Positions 36,121 to 49,600 of a stretch of DNA of 64,000 bases are shown in pieces. Below the pieces are notes generated by a model. That model was not told the DNA's origin and did not search any database. It worked only from the letters and a program-made list of their open reading frames with translations. Where the stretch lies: NCBI GenBank assembly GCA_013396755.1, contig VWZF01002689.1, positions 283,597 to 347,596 of the forward strand. The letters run 5' to 3'. This DNA comes from Sclerurus mexicanus (taxonomy: Eukaryota; Chordata; Aves; Passeriformes; Furnariidae). Within the stretch, counting starts at the first letter, position 1. The number at the start of each line of letters is the position of its first letter. Made by a program: the position numbers and the translations under genes.

Positions 36121-39040
36121 TGCAACTATTAGGCCTTTTCAGCTCATGGCAATCCTGGGAACAGCAATTATTTCTTTGCGTTCTTAATAATTTCCAAATA
36201 ATGAACTATGAATCTTTGTTACTAGGTTCCCAATAAATGACATTGTGTTCTGTAGTGATACATTTCGTCTCAGTCCCAAGGCTGCACAGTTCTTCCAAGT
36301 AGTGTTCAGACATTTCTAACCAACTTCTAACTATGAAAAATAAGAAAATAATGAAGCAGCAGAGAAAAACTACCTTACATATTGTTTTATTTTTCTAGTT
36401 GTTTATCCTAATTTCACTCATTAATTTGATATTTGTTTCCTTCCTTTATTTTTCTGAGAGAAAAGTGGTTATGTTGAAGAGGTGGAATGAGACAACAAAA
36501 AATCGGAAATGTGAAAATAAGCAGTTATTGATTAAAAAAATAAATAACATTTTATTTCATAATAAAACCAGAGCTTTTTCTTGAAGAAATGCTATTTGGA
36601 AAATCCTTGTATTGATATTTTCCCAGAAAAAAGCTTAATGAAGGAAAAATCACTCTATTATCCTAAGAACATAATACATTAAACAAAATAAATTTCTCAT
36701 ATGTAGCATGGATAAAAAACCAGGGCAAAACCCCAAAACACTGTGGAGGAAAACATAATCTGACCATGAAGGACCTCTAGTGGCACATATACTTCTAATT
36801 AAAAGACGCCTAACATTATGCTTGCTCAGCATTTTAAAGGAATCACTTCTGCAGTTTCAGATTTTAAGTTCAATTAATGTGATTTTTTTCTCTTTCCCTT
36901 TGTCGATATGGGAAATGCAGAAAACACAGTTTTGTTACAGTAATATACAGCAAAATGCCTAAGTGTACGAAGGCATTGCCCTTTAAGCTCCCTGAAACTT
37001 AAAGCAGATGTTGTCAACTTAAAAATTATATTCTGTGTTTTAACTTGTTAACATTGTTATCTGCTTTTATCACCTACTCAAACTTGCAATTTTCTCAGCA
37101 TGAGGCATAGCCTGACAGGACATACTGAAATGAAACTGTTAACAAAAACAAGTTAAAGCAGATGAGGATAGGAGACCTACGTGTCTCATTTCTTATGGCT
37201 GTGCTAATTATTTGTTCTCAGCTCAAAAGCAATTTTTTCTTTAAGCAGCAGGATAAAAAAGCTATGCTGCAACTTTTGAATTATCCTTCATCCATTCTAG
37301 AAGATATCCAACTCTAAGAAGTATTTGAGTTCCTAGTTCCTTTCAGTCACACTTCAAAATAGTTTGATATATTAGATACGACTTTTGAATAGAAATAATG
37401 AATTTTTAAAGAATTCTACAAAATGTATTGCTATTAGTTCTTTGTCCACATTTCTTTCTAAGTCAAAAAAGAGGTATATGTCCAGTGGTTTAAGGGCCCA
37501 TTGAACTTCTAAATACACCCTGCCTGTAGATACACTACAGTCATTCCCAGGGATTTCACTCATCTTGGAAAAGACACAGGAAAACATGTTACAGCGGAAA
37601 CAATTACTTTTGTAAGGCACTAGGAACAAAGCTTTTATCTCTGAAAGAGGATGCACAACCTCAGATGCACACACTCCCATGTTTCCACAGATGAGATGGC
37701 ACTGGGAAGTGGTAACAGGGGGCCAGTCAGCCTGGTGGGTGCATGTTGCAGGCAGATGTATCTCTTCACTGTAGCATGAGTTAACTCAGTAACCAACAAA
37801 AATCCAGGCACACAAAGCCATGATCACACTTGAGATGAATCCTGAATCATAGTAAAGCAAGAGCCTTAATTTTTGTTAAAAATTTAAGTTAAAAAGTGAT
37901 CCTTGCCTGTTTAAACTCTTTTGACTTTGTCTCATATTTCCACAGTACACAGATACCCCTCTGGCATTGCAATCCATCTGCATCTGAGCAGCTGCACTGT
38001 AAAGTCCCAGGCTGGCAGTGGCTTTCTGCAGTGAGGCTGCTGCAGCCTACCTGTAATGAGGAATTCCAAGGGCTGAGCTTAAATGGAGACAAAGAACACC
38101 AAAACCATGATTCCCTATCTTTGGAGAATCAGCAGCAGATTACAGGTATAGGACGAATAAAACTAAATGCAAAGGCAATAGTACCGCAGTTGTGGGGCTC
38201 CGGTATGATTAAATATGCAGGGGCTGATAGTTCTGCTTCTTTCAAACATATTGTTGCTTTAGGTTATGGAGAATCATGACCAGCATGACCTGACTCATAA
38301 CTATCATAACACTGCGATTAATCTTGACAGACTGATTTCTTGCAGGAGTCACAGCAGGATTTTTATTGGATTAAGAATTCAACATTAAAATTTCAACAAG
38401 CTATTCTGTTGTACAAGCAAAGAAAAAACACATAAAATCTAAATGTAATATAGAAATGGGTATGTATATTATAAACATAGAATTATATTTAGTAATGCTT
38501 TTAAAACATATAATTATATAGTTTTTCTTTCATATTGACCTACAGCTTTAATGTAACACCATCATAGAGTCAAAGAGGGGATTTGGGGAACAGCCCTCTC
38601 CCACACAGCTGATACCTTAGTGGTTACTCAAGCCTGGGCCCTTGGGAAGTGGGAGACTAAAATTCACCTTTCTTCATGGCAGGCACATGAAGTTATGAAG
38701 AGAACCTGAAAATGCCAGAGTAATGCCTCTTTGACACTCCTAAATCTAATCCTACAAGAGTCAATCTGATTAATTGCAAAGGGGGTTAAACACAACTTGA
38801 ATGAGAGAACTGCGACTGAGGAAAACACACCTGAAGCAAACGCGGTGGTGTTGGGGAGGGAGGAAGATGAAAGCATTGTGATCTGCGGGGAACAGGTGAG
38901 GGTAGGAGAGCAACAGTGCCTTGTGGCAGAAAATCCTTTCTGCCAACACAGCCAGGACAGTGACAAATGTTGGTACCAATGCGGGCAGAGGATTTCTCTT
39001 TCTGGGGGCACCTCTGGGGTTTAGTTCCAGCACCTGTGAC
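36121..39040. other. Gene-free stretch upstream of SLC35F2
   Basis: AT-rich DNA that becomes GC-richer after about 38800. The 127-codon plus-strand frame at 37896-38279 resembles nothing that I know and is probably chance. Confidence 0.55.
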
Positions 39041-39264
39041 ACATGTAGCATCGTTAACAGTGAGAGTCCTTAAAAACCTCACCGGGGCACGCAAATACCA
39101 CGAGCTCCTCCAGGTGAGCTGCCCTGAGGTAAATCCATCGTCACGGGAGCCACCAGCAAAGAAGCGGGGGCTGGGAGGTTGGAGGAGCCTCACGGCTGAG
39201 CTCGAAGGGTTTGGAGCGGCTGATCTGCCGCAGCTTGCGGGTGAGCCGGGCCGGGATGGAATAC

Positions 39265-39382
39265 NNNNNNNNNNNNNNNNNNNNNNNNNNNNNNNNNNNN
39301 NNNNNNNNNNNNNNNNNNNNNNNNNNNNNNNNNNNNNNNNNNNNNNNNNNNNNNNNNNNNNNNNNNNNNNNNNNNNNNNNNN
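39265..39382. other. Assembly gap (118 N)
   Basis: A run of 118 Ns ends 68 bases upstream of the SLC35F2 start codon, in a GC-rich region. Some 5' UTR or promoter is hidden. Confidence 0.99.
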
Positions 39383-39450
39383 CCTCCCCCCCGCCTCGTC
39401 TCTCCCCCCCGCCGGCCCCCGCCCGCCGTCCCCGCCCTCCCGGCGGCGAC

Positions 39451-39614
39451 ATGGCCACGGAGCAGCCGCCCGGGGGTGCGGGTGCCGCGGCTCCGCCGCC
39501 CGGGGGTGCGGGTGCCAGGGATGCGGATGCCGGGGATGCGGATGCCGGGGCCGCACCGCCCGCCGCCCCTCCGCGCCGGCTGCTGGCGCTGCTCGGGGCC
39601 AAGCTCTGCACTTG
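39451..39614 (+). CDS. SLC35F2: SLC35F2 coding exon 1
   Basis: ATG in a good Kozak context (ggcgacATGG). An in-frame ATG upstream at 39211 lies beyond the N gap and is less likely, since MATEQ matches the expected N-terminus length best. It encodes residues 1-54 and two bases of W55, followed by the donor GTGAGT. Residues 8-36 are G/A/P/D-rich and built from tandem repeats. The residues before the first membrane span (KLCTW) match human KLFTW. Confidence 0.9.
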
Positions 39615-42600
39615 GTGAGTCCCCGGCCTCCACGTGGGGCCGCCCCGGAGAGGGACGGCGGGAGGGGAGGGGAGGAGAGGGAAGGAGGAAGCGCCGGCTC
39701 TCCGTCGGCGCGGCGGGGATGCGGAGGGCGGTCGGGGCTGGGCACAGCCCGCGGCGTTCAGCAGCTCCGCGGGGGTGTCTCGGCTCTTTGGCTGCTGCTG
39801 CCGCCGCCGAGGGCAGTGTGCGGCTGCCGCTGGGCGAGGGGGTCTCCTCAGCTCGGTGCTGAATTAGCGAGGGATGTGTTCGACTTGGTCAGGGTGTGCT
39901 CTCGCAGCTGTACAAGCGCGGCTTGACTTTTTTGGGTTTGGGTTGTTTGTTTGGTTTGGGTTTTTTGTTTTAGTAATTCTGGCTCAATGTTTTTCTGTTT
40001 GCCTCCTTTTTTCCCCCCTGTAGTTCTATGTGTTCTGTAGGCTTCGATCAACATCGTTGTGAAGGACAGGTCATGGGTGGCAGGGAAGGTAACAACACGA
40101 AATAGCTGAGTTGAGGTGTCGAGTCCAGAAAGACTAATACCCTCTTTTTCACCTTCGTTGAATCTGTTTAGGACAGAGACCTATTCACGTATATCTCTTG
40201 AAATACAAGTACTGCTTAAGCACCGAAAACTTGAGGGGAAAAAAAGTCTACCAAGCTGTGCAGGCAGAGCACATTTTCCAAAGCTCATACTTGCAAAGCA
40301 CTGCCTTTTATAAGAGCGAGATTATCTTCTCAGACTTTTAGAGCTACCATCCACTTAGAGCTTCAGTTTCCATCAAGGGGGGAGAAAAAATTAGTCCCTG
40401 GGCCACAGGTTCGGCCTCTAGTAATTATTGCATCAGATCTCCTGTTTGTCAGCTAAGGATGTGCTGGCTTTCCTACCAGCCCAGTGCCACCGTCATAAGC
40501 TGGAGTCTGGTGACTGAACTGCATGAAGGTGTGTGCTGGCCAAGCAGAGCTGTATTCTGGCTGGCAAAGCTTGCCTTTTTTCGTTTAGTTATAAAAATGT
40601 TTCTCTTTTCATTCCTCCTGCCTGTCAGGAATAACCCAAAAGGCAAGACAGAAACTTGTTGAGCTGTTCAAGTAACCTTATTTACGTTAGCAGTTTTGCT
40701 AGAGGGCTACCCTAAGTGAGTCTATGGATGGTGCTTGAAAGTAAATAAAGTGCTTTCACTGAATTTTGCAAAGTGTTGTAGGTTGGGTTTTGGGTTTTGT
40801 TTTTTTTTTTTTTTGAGTAAAACCAGTAGAAGTGTATTTCTGGTGCTTGAAATAAAACAAGTCTGTCTTTTCTGTTTTATACCTTTTACAAATTAAATTG
40901 ACCTCAGTTTCGAAGCAGAACACTGAAAATCACTAACTCATGATGACATTAGTTCTTAAAACATGCGTTTTGTTGACCTGAGCTATGTGCTAGTCATGTT
41001 ACACTGTCGGTTCTGAACCTGTATTTTTCCTTTGACCAACTACCTTTCCTTTCCTCACATGTAAAGGTGAGATTATTGAAATTAAAAGGTCACTTCCCCC
41101 ACATTTAGGAAGGGTTTGGTATTTAAAACTAAGTGCACGTAAATTCTCTACATGTAGAGTGTTGCCAGGCTTTGCCTGCTTGTTCTTATTTGGTGGCATA
41201 AATAAAATTAATTTTTGAAAAGGTGCATTTATTTTAATTAGAAAAAATTTAAATGGTATGATTTAGTTTACTACTAGCAATAAAATTGTTAACTGTGGGG
41301 CTTATTAAATTTTCTGTAATTTCCACAGATAGAGACTCTGATTTTGTTTTAGTATCTTGGTGTATTTTTATTCTGCATTTCACATGAAGCCAAGGAAGGC
41401 TGGCCTGACTTTCTCATGATATTGAGAGCTGCACATAGTTCAGTGTTCACTTTAGACCAAATCGTGGCAAATTTTCATGCTCTGAAACCCCCCAAAATGA
41501 CTCCTAGTTTTGCTCAAAGCCATAAATAAGCTAGCTAAGATATGGTGGCTGAACAGGGTGGGTGGACTAATTACTTAGTAGCCAGCTACCAAGCACTAAA
41601 AAACAACAACAAACCTTCCTCCCCAACTATAAAACTAAAAGGCCTTTTCAGACCACTTACCTTGTATTGTCTGAGAGTCCAAAGTGAATTAGGCCATTTA
41701 AATGCATTAAAAAGGGGAAAAAAAAAAGCAGAGAGGATCAAGTTCTGGCATGGAAAAGTTAATAATTAATATATTTCAAAAAATGATCAATTATTAATAA
41801 GAAAATCACTGTCATTGATCCTCCTGTCAATACTGGAATGAATAGAAACTCATGTCTTTGAAGCATTTTCTCAGAAGAAATTGTTTTGCAAAATGAAAAC
41901 AGTAGGATTTAAAGTTTGCTCTCAAGTTTTACAGAAGGTCAAACGCTTTTTTTAAGATACGCTGTGAGCCCAGTGTATTGTGTCAGGTTGAGCATCTTCT
42001 CAATCTGAAGAAATCAGTTCTGACACTTTGGCAAATGGTGCGAGGGGAAACCATTGGTGCTTCCTGCTGAGGCTTCCACGAGGTGTTAAAGGGCAGTCAG
42101 GGCAAGAGGCTGTTACTTTATACACACCTGAGAAAGCTGCCAGGTATGTAGCATTTTGGGATTCACAGAAGACATTTTTTGAGGGCAGCCTTCCAGTGCT
42201 GGTGAACAATGTCCTCACGTGTCTCTTTTGATGTTAACATCTTATATCTCTTCAGGGAAGAAAAAAAAAAATCCCTGAATTAAAATAGAGAAGGTGGTGA
42301 GGTGTGGTGAAGCCTGTCAGATGCTTTTGGTACTGTAGAAATAAACACTCTAGGACTGCTGAGACATACATTAACAAAACAGCAGTGATCGCTTGGGCAG
42401 TAACCACAAAGCAAACAATTCTGGGTATTCTGGACTGGTGTCTTTTCCCATATGCAGAAATGCAAGGAAATAATTTCTGAGATGCTTTAAACTAGAGAAA
42501 ATTCATTATTAGAAAATCTGAGGATCAGCTTAGTGAGGTAATTCCTCTTCAAGAGGGCAACTGGGTCTTTCTTGTTTTCAGTAAAGCAGATCAATTGTTA

Positions 42601-43595
42601 GCAAATTTGAATGGCAGCACATTTCCCCTGTTTTACCCTCTTGCTGGAACACGGTGCAGGCCTCTGCTGCAGAGAAGGTGCTGTAGCTCAGGAGAAGCAA
42701 AGGTGCTCCTTGCATATCGTATCCTAGAGGGAAAATTTTTAAAGTCTTGCCCCGCAGAAGTCCACGTTAAACAAGCTTGTGAGGTGGTATTGATGAGTGC
42801 AGTTCAATTTGTGGACCACACAGGCTTTGCAACTTTGCTCCAGTAAAATTGCTGCAGTTGGCCCAGTTGTGCCTCTGCTCGTGTCTGATCCCTTCCTCCA
42901 CACCCTCCTCTCAGCAAGTCCAAACACAGAGTGAATTTAGTCCAATAAATTGCTAAAGGCTTGCTGTGTGCCTTCTGTGCTGACAGTGAAGAAGAAATAT
43001 TTTCTGCTAGTTTGGAGCTAGAAGCTTTATTTGACTAATAAAAAGTATATGTGTTTTTTATTAAATGCCTGAAACCACGTTTTTGTGTGTTGTTCACCAT
43101 GTTATTTCTTCCTTGGAATTTCAATGGGTCTTCTGTCATTTTACCTGCTGCAGAGGAGCCAGACTTGCCAGGGCTGGCAAAGAGTGAGCTGGAATCATCA
43201 TCCGTGCCTATTTGAAAAGGTGGTCTCATCCCTGAAGTTTTAGTTAACCTACATTACATTTGTCCTAATGACAACTGATGAAATAATTTCTGTAGGTGAA
43301 CATCAGTCAGAATAATTACCCCGAATGTGTCATGATCATTGCTAAGTTGTTCGCCCAAAAGCACAACCAGACCATTGACCAGAATAGAAGAAATTAAATC
43401 TAATAGAAGTGAGGGAGCTTCAAAGTTTTTTTCTGGCTTTTTTTTTTTTAATGAAAAAACTCCATGTATGTATTTTATAGCACTGCTCACAGCTAATGCT
43501 GTGCTACAAATTAGCCATGATAAATTTCTAGTCAAAATATGATCTGTTTCCTACTTCAGTGCGACTGGATAGAACCTTCCAAGATTGTCCCATGA

Positions 43596-43626
<31 letters not shown>

Positions 43627-46600
43627 GCACTTAGAGTGTGGATGTGCACCATTGCTGGGATTGGTAAGGCAAGCTGTAGCAAAATGTGGAGTTCAAATCT
43701 CTTGGAAGTGCAGCATGGCTGGACTTTGCAGAGATTTTCTGTCTCATCAAAATGGAGAGAAAAATGTGCCCAGCAGCGGTTTTAAAGTCAGAAGATCTTG
43801 GTTTCAGACTGAATTGAAAACAGGATTCATACAGGTGAATTAGAGTTTGTACAAGGAAGATGTCTCCCTTTCAAAAGGAGGGATTGATTGTATGATTGTA
43901 GTTGGCTTTAGCACTGTTGAACACACCCTTCTCATTGCCCAGCAGCTGGACTGTGCAGCATAGCAGGGTGAGCTGGTATTTACTGTGCTGAAGTCACCCA
44001 CCTGGGGAGAGCAACAAATGTTACTCTCAGGTGGTGTGCCTGACATGTGGGTGTCCTGCCAGAAGTCATCATGTGGAGAGATGTGGGCAAGGTACCTGCA
44101 TAATCCCAGTGAGGTAATTTCTTCCCTTACTCAATTACTTTGAGTGGGAACAAACGAATCAGTTGTACGGACAGTTAAATTCTCATCAGTCTTCAGAGTA
44201 AACAAATTAAATGTACACACAGCACAGGGCTGAGCTGTATATTGTGTGTATGCAGAGACTGGGGTGGTACAAATCTGCATAGCCCCACTAGCAGGATAAA
44301 CAGCAAACCAAAAGATGCACAGTGGTACTTACTGCTGTTTGTCTAGGAGCATCTGGAATAGTTCATTTTATACTAGGTGAAAAATTGCTGCTAAAAGACC
44401 ATGAGCTTTTTTTTTCCCCTAGCTGTGGGCTGGACTTAAGAGGAGTTGTAAATGCAAGCATGATCTTACTCAAAATGCGTTCTTAACTCTATCCTCAGTT
44501 ATAGTAGAACACGATGGAATATATCTGAAAAAATCCACAATAAGAATTATAATAATTTTTATTATAAGAAAGGTTATTTTTTTAAGGTAAGAGCAATCAA
44601 TCACTGGAACAAGCTCCTGAGAGATTTGGTGGAGTGCCCATCACTGGAGGTTTGCGAGATGCAACTGGACAGGGTACTAAATAGCCTAATCAAGCCTCCC
44701 TTTCCCATGAGAGTAAGGACTAGATGATCTTTCGAGGTTCTTCCAACCTGGACTGTTCTATGGTTGATGCTTTTGTATTTTCTTAGCACTGCTCAGCATA
44801 GGGTCTCAGCTCACTAAAACTCAGGTCTCAGAGGAGCCTGAAGGTAGTTCTGCCTTGTCTCTGTGTTGTAGATGTTTGTTGACCAAACTCAGAATGGAAT
44901 TCAGTAGAGGACAAAGGATTTGACTCAAAACCTGTCTTAGCCTCCTATTGGGTAGAGCCTGCCCAGGTGAGCTGCTTGAAGATCTTTGCAAATCATTGCA
45001 GTCTCCATCACTGGTGGTTTGACCTCGCCTCACTTCTTACATGGCTGTCCTGAGGTTAGACTAGATCTTCTGTGGACCCAAACCCTGCTTACTGGTGGGT
45101 CAGAGCAACATTGGTAGGGAGCAGAAAATGAACAAAGTGCCAATCTAAAAGGCATTTTCCCTCTACAACTAGCAAATATTTTTTAGAAATTTGAATGTTT
45201 ATTTGTAAACTTACTGTTCTGTCTTTTATATTCACAGGCATATTTTGAAAACAATAATTCTGGGCCAGATGCTCTCCTTGTTTATCTGTGGGACTGCTGT
45301 TACAAGCCAGTACCTAGCAGAAAAGTATCAAGTGAATACTCCAATGTTTCAAAGTTTCATCAACTATTCTTTGCTGCTTCTAGTTTATACAACAATGCTG
45401 GCATTCAGGACTGGTATGTGAAATATGGGATGGGAGATTCCGGTTCATCTTTTTTTTTCTTTCTTTTTTTTTCTATGTTTTCACATTTTGAAACTAAAGA
45501 ACTCAATGCTCATCCTAGTTTTTAAAGTTCCTCTTTTGAAATAACACATGGAAATGAATTTCACAGGTTAAATGCACATTTAATGTGATATCATTTCATG
45601 ATATCTGGGTGATTAGACATTGGAATGGGCTGCCCAGGGAGGTGGTGGATTCATTGTCCCTGAGGGTATTTAAGAGGAGACTGGACATGGCACTTAGTGC
45701 CATGGTCTAGTTGACAAGGTTATGTTGGGTCATAGGTTGGACTCGATGATCTCAGAGATCTTTTCCAACTAGTTAATTCTGTGATTCTGTGATATCTGTT
45801 GAAAGTTTTGTACTCTTCAGTTTGAAGTCTTATATTAGAGAAAATAGACTTTGTTGTAAGAACCTTCATTACTGAAGGCTATTTAGTATTCCTTAGTATT
45901 CCTTTAGTATTCTTATTAATTAATTTACTCCTTAAACAACTCCAGTCTTGTTGGGTTTTTCCTCGTGTGGAAGAATTTCTGTGCTTTTCACCTATTTGCA
46001 CTATTTCCACCCGGGCTGCATTTTGATGTCATTGTATCTTTCTTAAATAGGCGCAGGCAAAGTTGAACATCTTGATATTATTTATGCTTCTAAAAAGCAA
46101 AATTCTTTTACAGGGGTTGGAAAGAAACACATTAATTGCTGCTTTTTTCTAAACAGGCGGTGACAGTCTCTGGCAAATTTTGAAACAGAGATGGTGGAAG
46201 TATATTCTTTTGGGGCTGGCTGACGTTGAAGCCAATTACATGATTGTAAAAGCCTACCAGTATACAACCCTCACAAGTGTACAGGTAAGGACTGATCTCT
46301 CTTTTTGAATTGTTGCTTTTATTACAGTTGTGGACTGGTTTCTAAAATGAGATTCATAGGACAGACATGGAAGCTACTTAACTCTGAAAAGAACTTTCCA
46401 GTATCTATTTTTGCTCTGCAGTACAGCGAAGAGCATCTTGTATCATGAATAACCTTTCCAGGAAGCAGAGAAAATTGGCCGGTATTGCTCTGTGCCAGCT
46501 TTTAAGCTGAACTCTAATTATTTTGATAAAACCACTTCTAAGAGTTTGCTGACAGCCACTCAGTTTTTTCTCCTGACACAAAGTAAAGATTTATGACCAG

Positions 46601-49600
46601 ATAAGTCACTCAGCACAGGTTTTTGCTGATCAGAGCAAGGTAGACCTCTTGCCTACTCCTGGGAGCTGCAGAAGTAAGCCCACATGTGAGGACACACGGA
46701 TAGTTAGCTGGTGTTGCTGACCATGCAGTGAGGGACCAGCCCTGTGGCTCTTGGATGTGGCACTTCAGGGCCCTCTCTGGAAGAGGCAGACGAGAGGTCA
46801 GCATGCCAGGCTCCTAAAATAATAGTAGACATCCTCTGCAACACCAGTGCTTGATGCTGCATTGCTGCACTAGGATAAATCTTGCGTTCTGAAGTAGTAC
46901 TACAAGCAGAAGGGCTAAGGCTGGGGGTTCTTTGTCACCCTACACAGACAAAAGCTGCTGGAAGAGTCACTGCTTTCCTCCTGCCTCCAACTGCAAGCTC
47001 TTGAGCTTTCATGGCCAGATCCCTTGAGCAAACTGGCTCAGGACACTGAGCAAAGTGGGAGTAAACCCTGGTTTTGGCTGGACTACTGGGGAGCCGTGTC
47101 AGGCCCAGCTTAGCTCACTGTGTGGCTTCACAGCTGCTATGGGACCAAGGAAAGGGGATGGTGCAGAAGCAAGGAGGGAGTGTGTCTAGGTCATGCCAGT
47201 TCATGTCTGCTGTTACCTCTGGGGATCTGTGGCTGGGGTCATGGCCCCACTTACCTAGATAAAAAGGGAATGTAAAATGCAAACTTGGCTGTTAGTTGGA
47301 AAGGAGTGTTTAGGTGTCAGTGTTTTACAGAGTCAAAGTAACAGGGGTTAATGTTTGAAAGAATTACCTATAAAGCAATAAACTCCTGTGGTCTGGGCTC
47401 CCTTTAGAGAACTGCAGCAGCTTTTCTTTGCGCTGCTAAAAACCAGTTGTGCCTGGTGAGTTATTATTGTCACATTTCCACTTCATGCTTATGACTCATT
47501 AGGCCTTTAATTTCCTTACAAATAATGCCAAAGATATCAAAGCTTTAAGAGCTACATGCTTCAGTCTCAAGATCAAGTTAAGCTGATGATTGAAATACTA
47601 TTTGATCATATGCTTTACAGCTGAAAAAGCCAGGACTTTGATCCAAGTTCTCAGAAGTAGTAAAGCTATTCCCATGATCTCTCTCATAGAAATTTAGAAA
47701 AAATAGATATAGTAGGTTGTCCTGTCCAGTTGCCAAACTCAAGCATTTTCTGAGCCTTTTTGCCTTTTGGTAACCTTCAGGTTGATACTGCTTTGTGTCA
47801 GTAATTGCAATTTTGTTGTAGTTGCCTGTTGCCATGAGGTTTCTTGCACGTTTTCCGAAGTCACCAATTTCTCACTACTGTCAGAAATGAGACTAGGATT
47901 AAAAAAAAAAAAACCAAAAAAAACCCTGTGATTTGCCCTAGTGCCAGGCATTTGCTTTTGATCATTAGCAGGCAGTTCTGCAGCTGTATCAGAACCTGTG
48001 ATTCAGAGCACCCAGTCTGATGGCCTGTGTACAGTGCTGACTGTGAGTGGATGTGCAGGGAGCATAAAAGCAGCACAGGGGTATATAGCACCTTCCGAAA
48101 TACGGGGTAATCACTGTAATCACTGGCTGCAGCTTCAGCTCAGCTCTATGAAAAATAGCTTCAAAGATAAGTTTTCTCAGCTCAGCAAGGAACTTCCATG
48201 TATTTTCTCACACATGCATGCAAAAGCAGAACTGATTTCCCTTTCGTTGTTACCAAATACCAGCATTTCACAGAAGGGGGTTGGGAGATTTTTAAGAAGG
48301 TAACAATGGGATGGCAGCTCTCATTTCTCTGTAAATAATTAAAAATACTTTTGCCAACAATTGAGCTCTTTCTGTTTGGTTGTGGCTGAGGCAGTGCCAG
48401 GAGACTTCTTGGTGGAAGTGTCCTGTCTTGTGGCGGGACTTGACTATGCTGCTGTTTGACCACATGTTAGGGCATGAAGCTGAGTCAGGGGAGGTTTAGA
48501 TTGGATATTAGGAAAAGGTTCTCCACCCAGTGGCTGGGCACTGGAACAGGCTCCCCAGGGAAGTGGTCACAGCACCAAGCCTGACAGAGTTAAAGAAGTG
48601 TTTGGACAATGCTCTCAGGCATGTGATGTGACTCTTGGGATGTCCTATGCAAGGCCAGGAGTTGGACTAGATGATCCTGAGGGGCCCTTCCAACTCAGCA
48701 TATTCTATGATTATATGATTTCATAGCAAAAAGCAAGCAACATAGCTGTGGTTTCATGTTTTAAACATGTTATTTGGCACATTTAGCATTTGCTCTGTAG
48801 ACAGTTGGAATGGAAGCATTTTTCAGGCAACTATTGACAGAATATCAGCTGATGGAAAGGTGTTAACCTCAACAGGATGAGCTCCTGGGGTTCAGCTGGA
48901 GGCTGTCCTGAGGGAGCCTTGTGGGGAAGCGAGCAGGATGGGCAGCTGAGCTTTCTTGCTTACAAAGCTGTCTGGAGCTGGCAATTATAAGCAAACCAAT
49001 GACCTCCAGCAGTCTATGATAATTTATTAACCATGTATTAAAATGTCTTTTAATAATTTACTCACTGTATCTTTCAAACCTCCTATAAACAGTGTGGTCA
49101 AAGCCTGGCTTGAGTCAAAACATTTGTAAATCAAATCACCAGGGTTATCTGTTTTATTCCACTTATAAAAGTACAGACTGGAATTGAATAAGATGAGGGT
49201 TTGATGAGGCTCTACTGGCAATAGTAGTCAGTACCACAGTACTGCTGTAAATATAATAAAACCTGAATAAATAAACTTTATTCTTTTAATTGGTTCCATT
49301 GACACAATTCATTGCAATATTACATCTGCTTTGCACCTCTTTGATCTTGATCCTGTACAGAAGAGCTCTGTAATGTCCTAGATGAAGGGACGCAAGATCC
49401 AGTAGTTGGAAATCTGATTTCATCTGTCTGTAATTGAGGGTAATTGTCTCCTGGAATAGATTACCATGGTGTGTTCTTCATCATTTGGTGCTTGTGTGTC
49501 CTGGCTGCAAGTCCTCCAACCAGGATGCTGTAGCTCTGCAGTATGTTCTTGGTCTGGATGCAACAATTCCCCATCTGGTGTTACTGAAAGAGCTTCTGGC

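Larger units (their letters stand above)
39041..39850 (+). promoter_or_regulatory. CpG island at the SLC35F2 5' end
   Basis: Dense CG dinucleotides and GC-rich sequence surround the first coding exon and run into intron 1. The transcription start is not determined, since part of the island is Ns (39265-39382). Confidence 0.8.
39615..45237 (+). other. SLC35F2: SLC35F2 intron 1
   Basis: Donor GTGAGT at 39615, acceptor TTCACAG ending at 45237. It holds a poly-T run (40800-40814), a (TA)n microsatellite and a CR1 fragment, listed separately. No other gene is seen. Confidence 0.85.

Noticed and set aside
37896..38279. 127-codon plus-strand open frame
   Set aside because: No known family. The frame probably arose by chance in moderately GC-rich DNA.
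38786..39926. Open frames of about 319 codons on both strands
   Set aside because: They run through 118 Ns and GC-rich promoter sequence. Only the segment from 39451 to 39614 matches SLC35F2.
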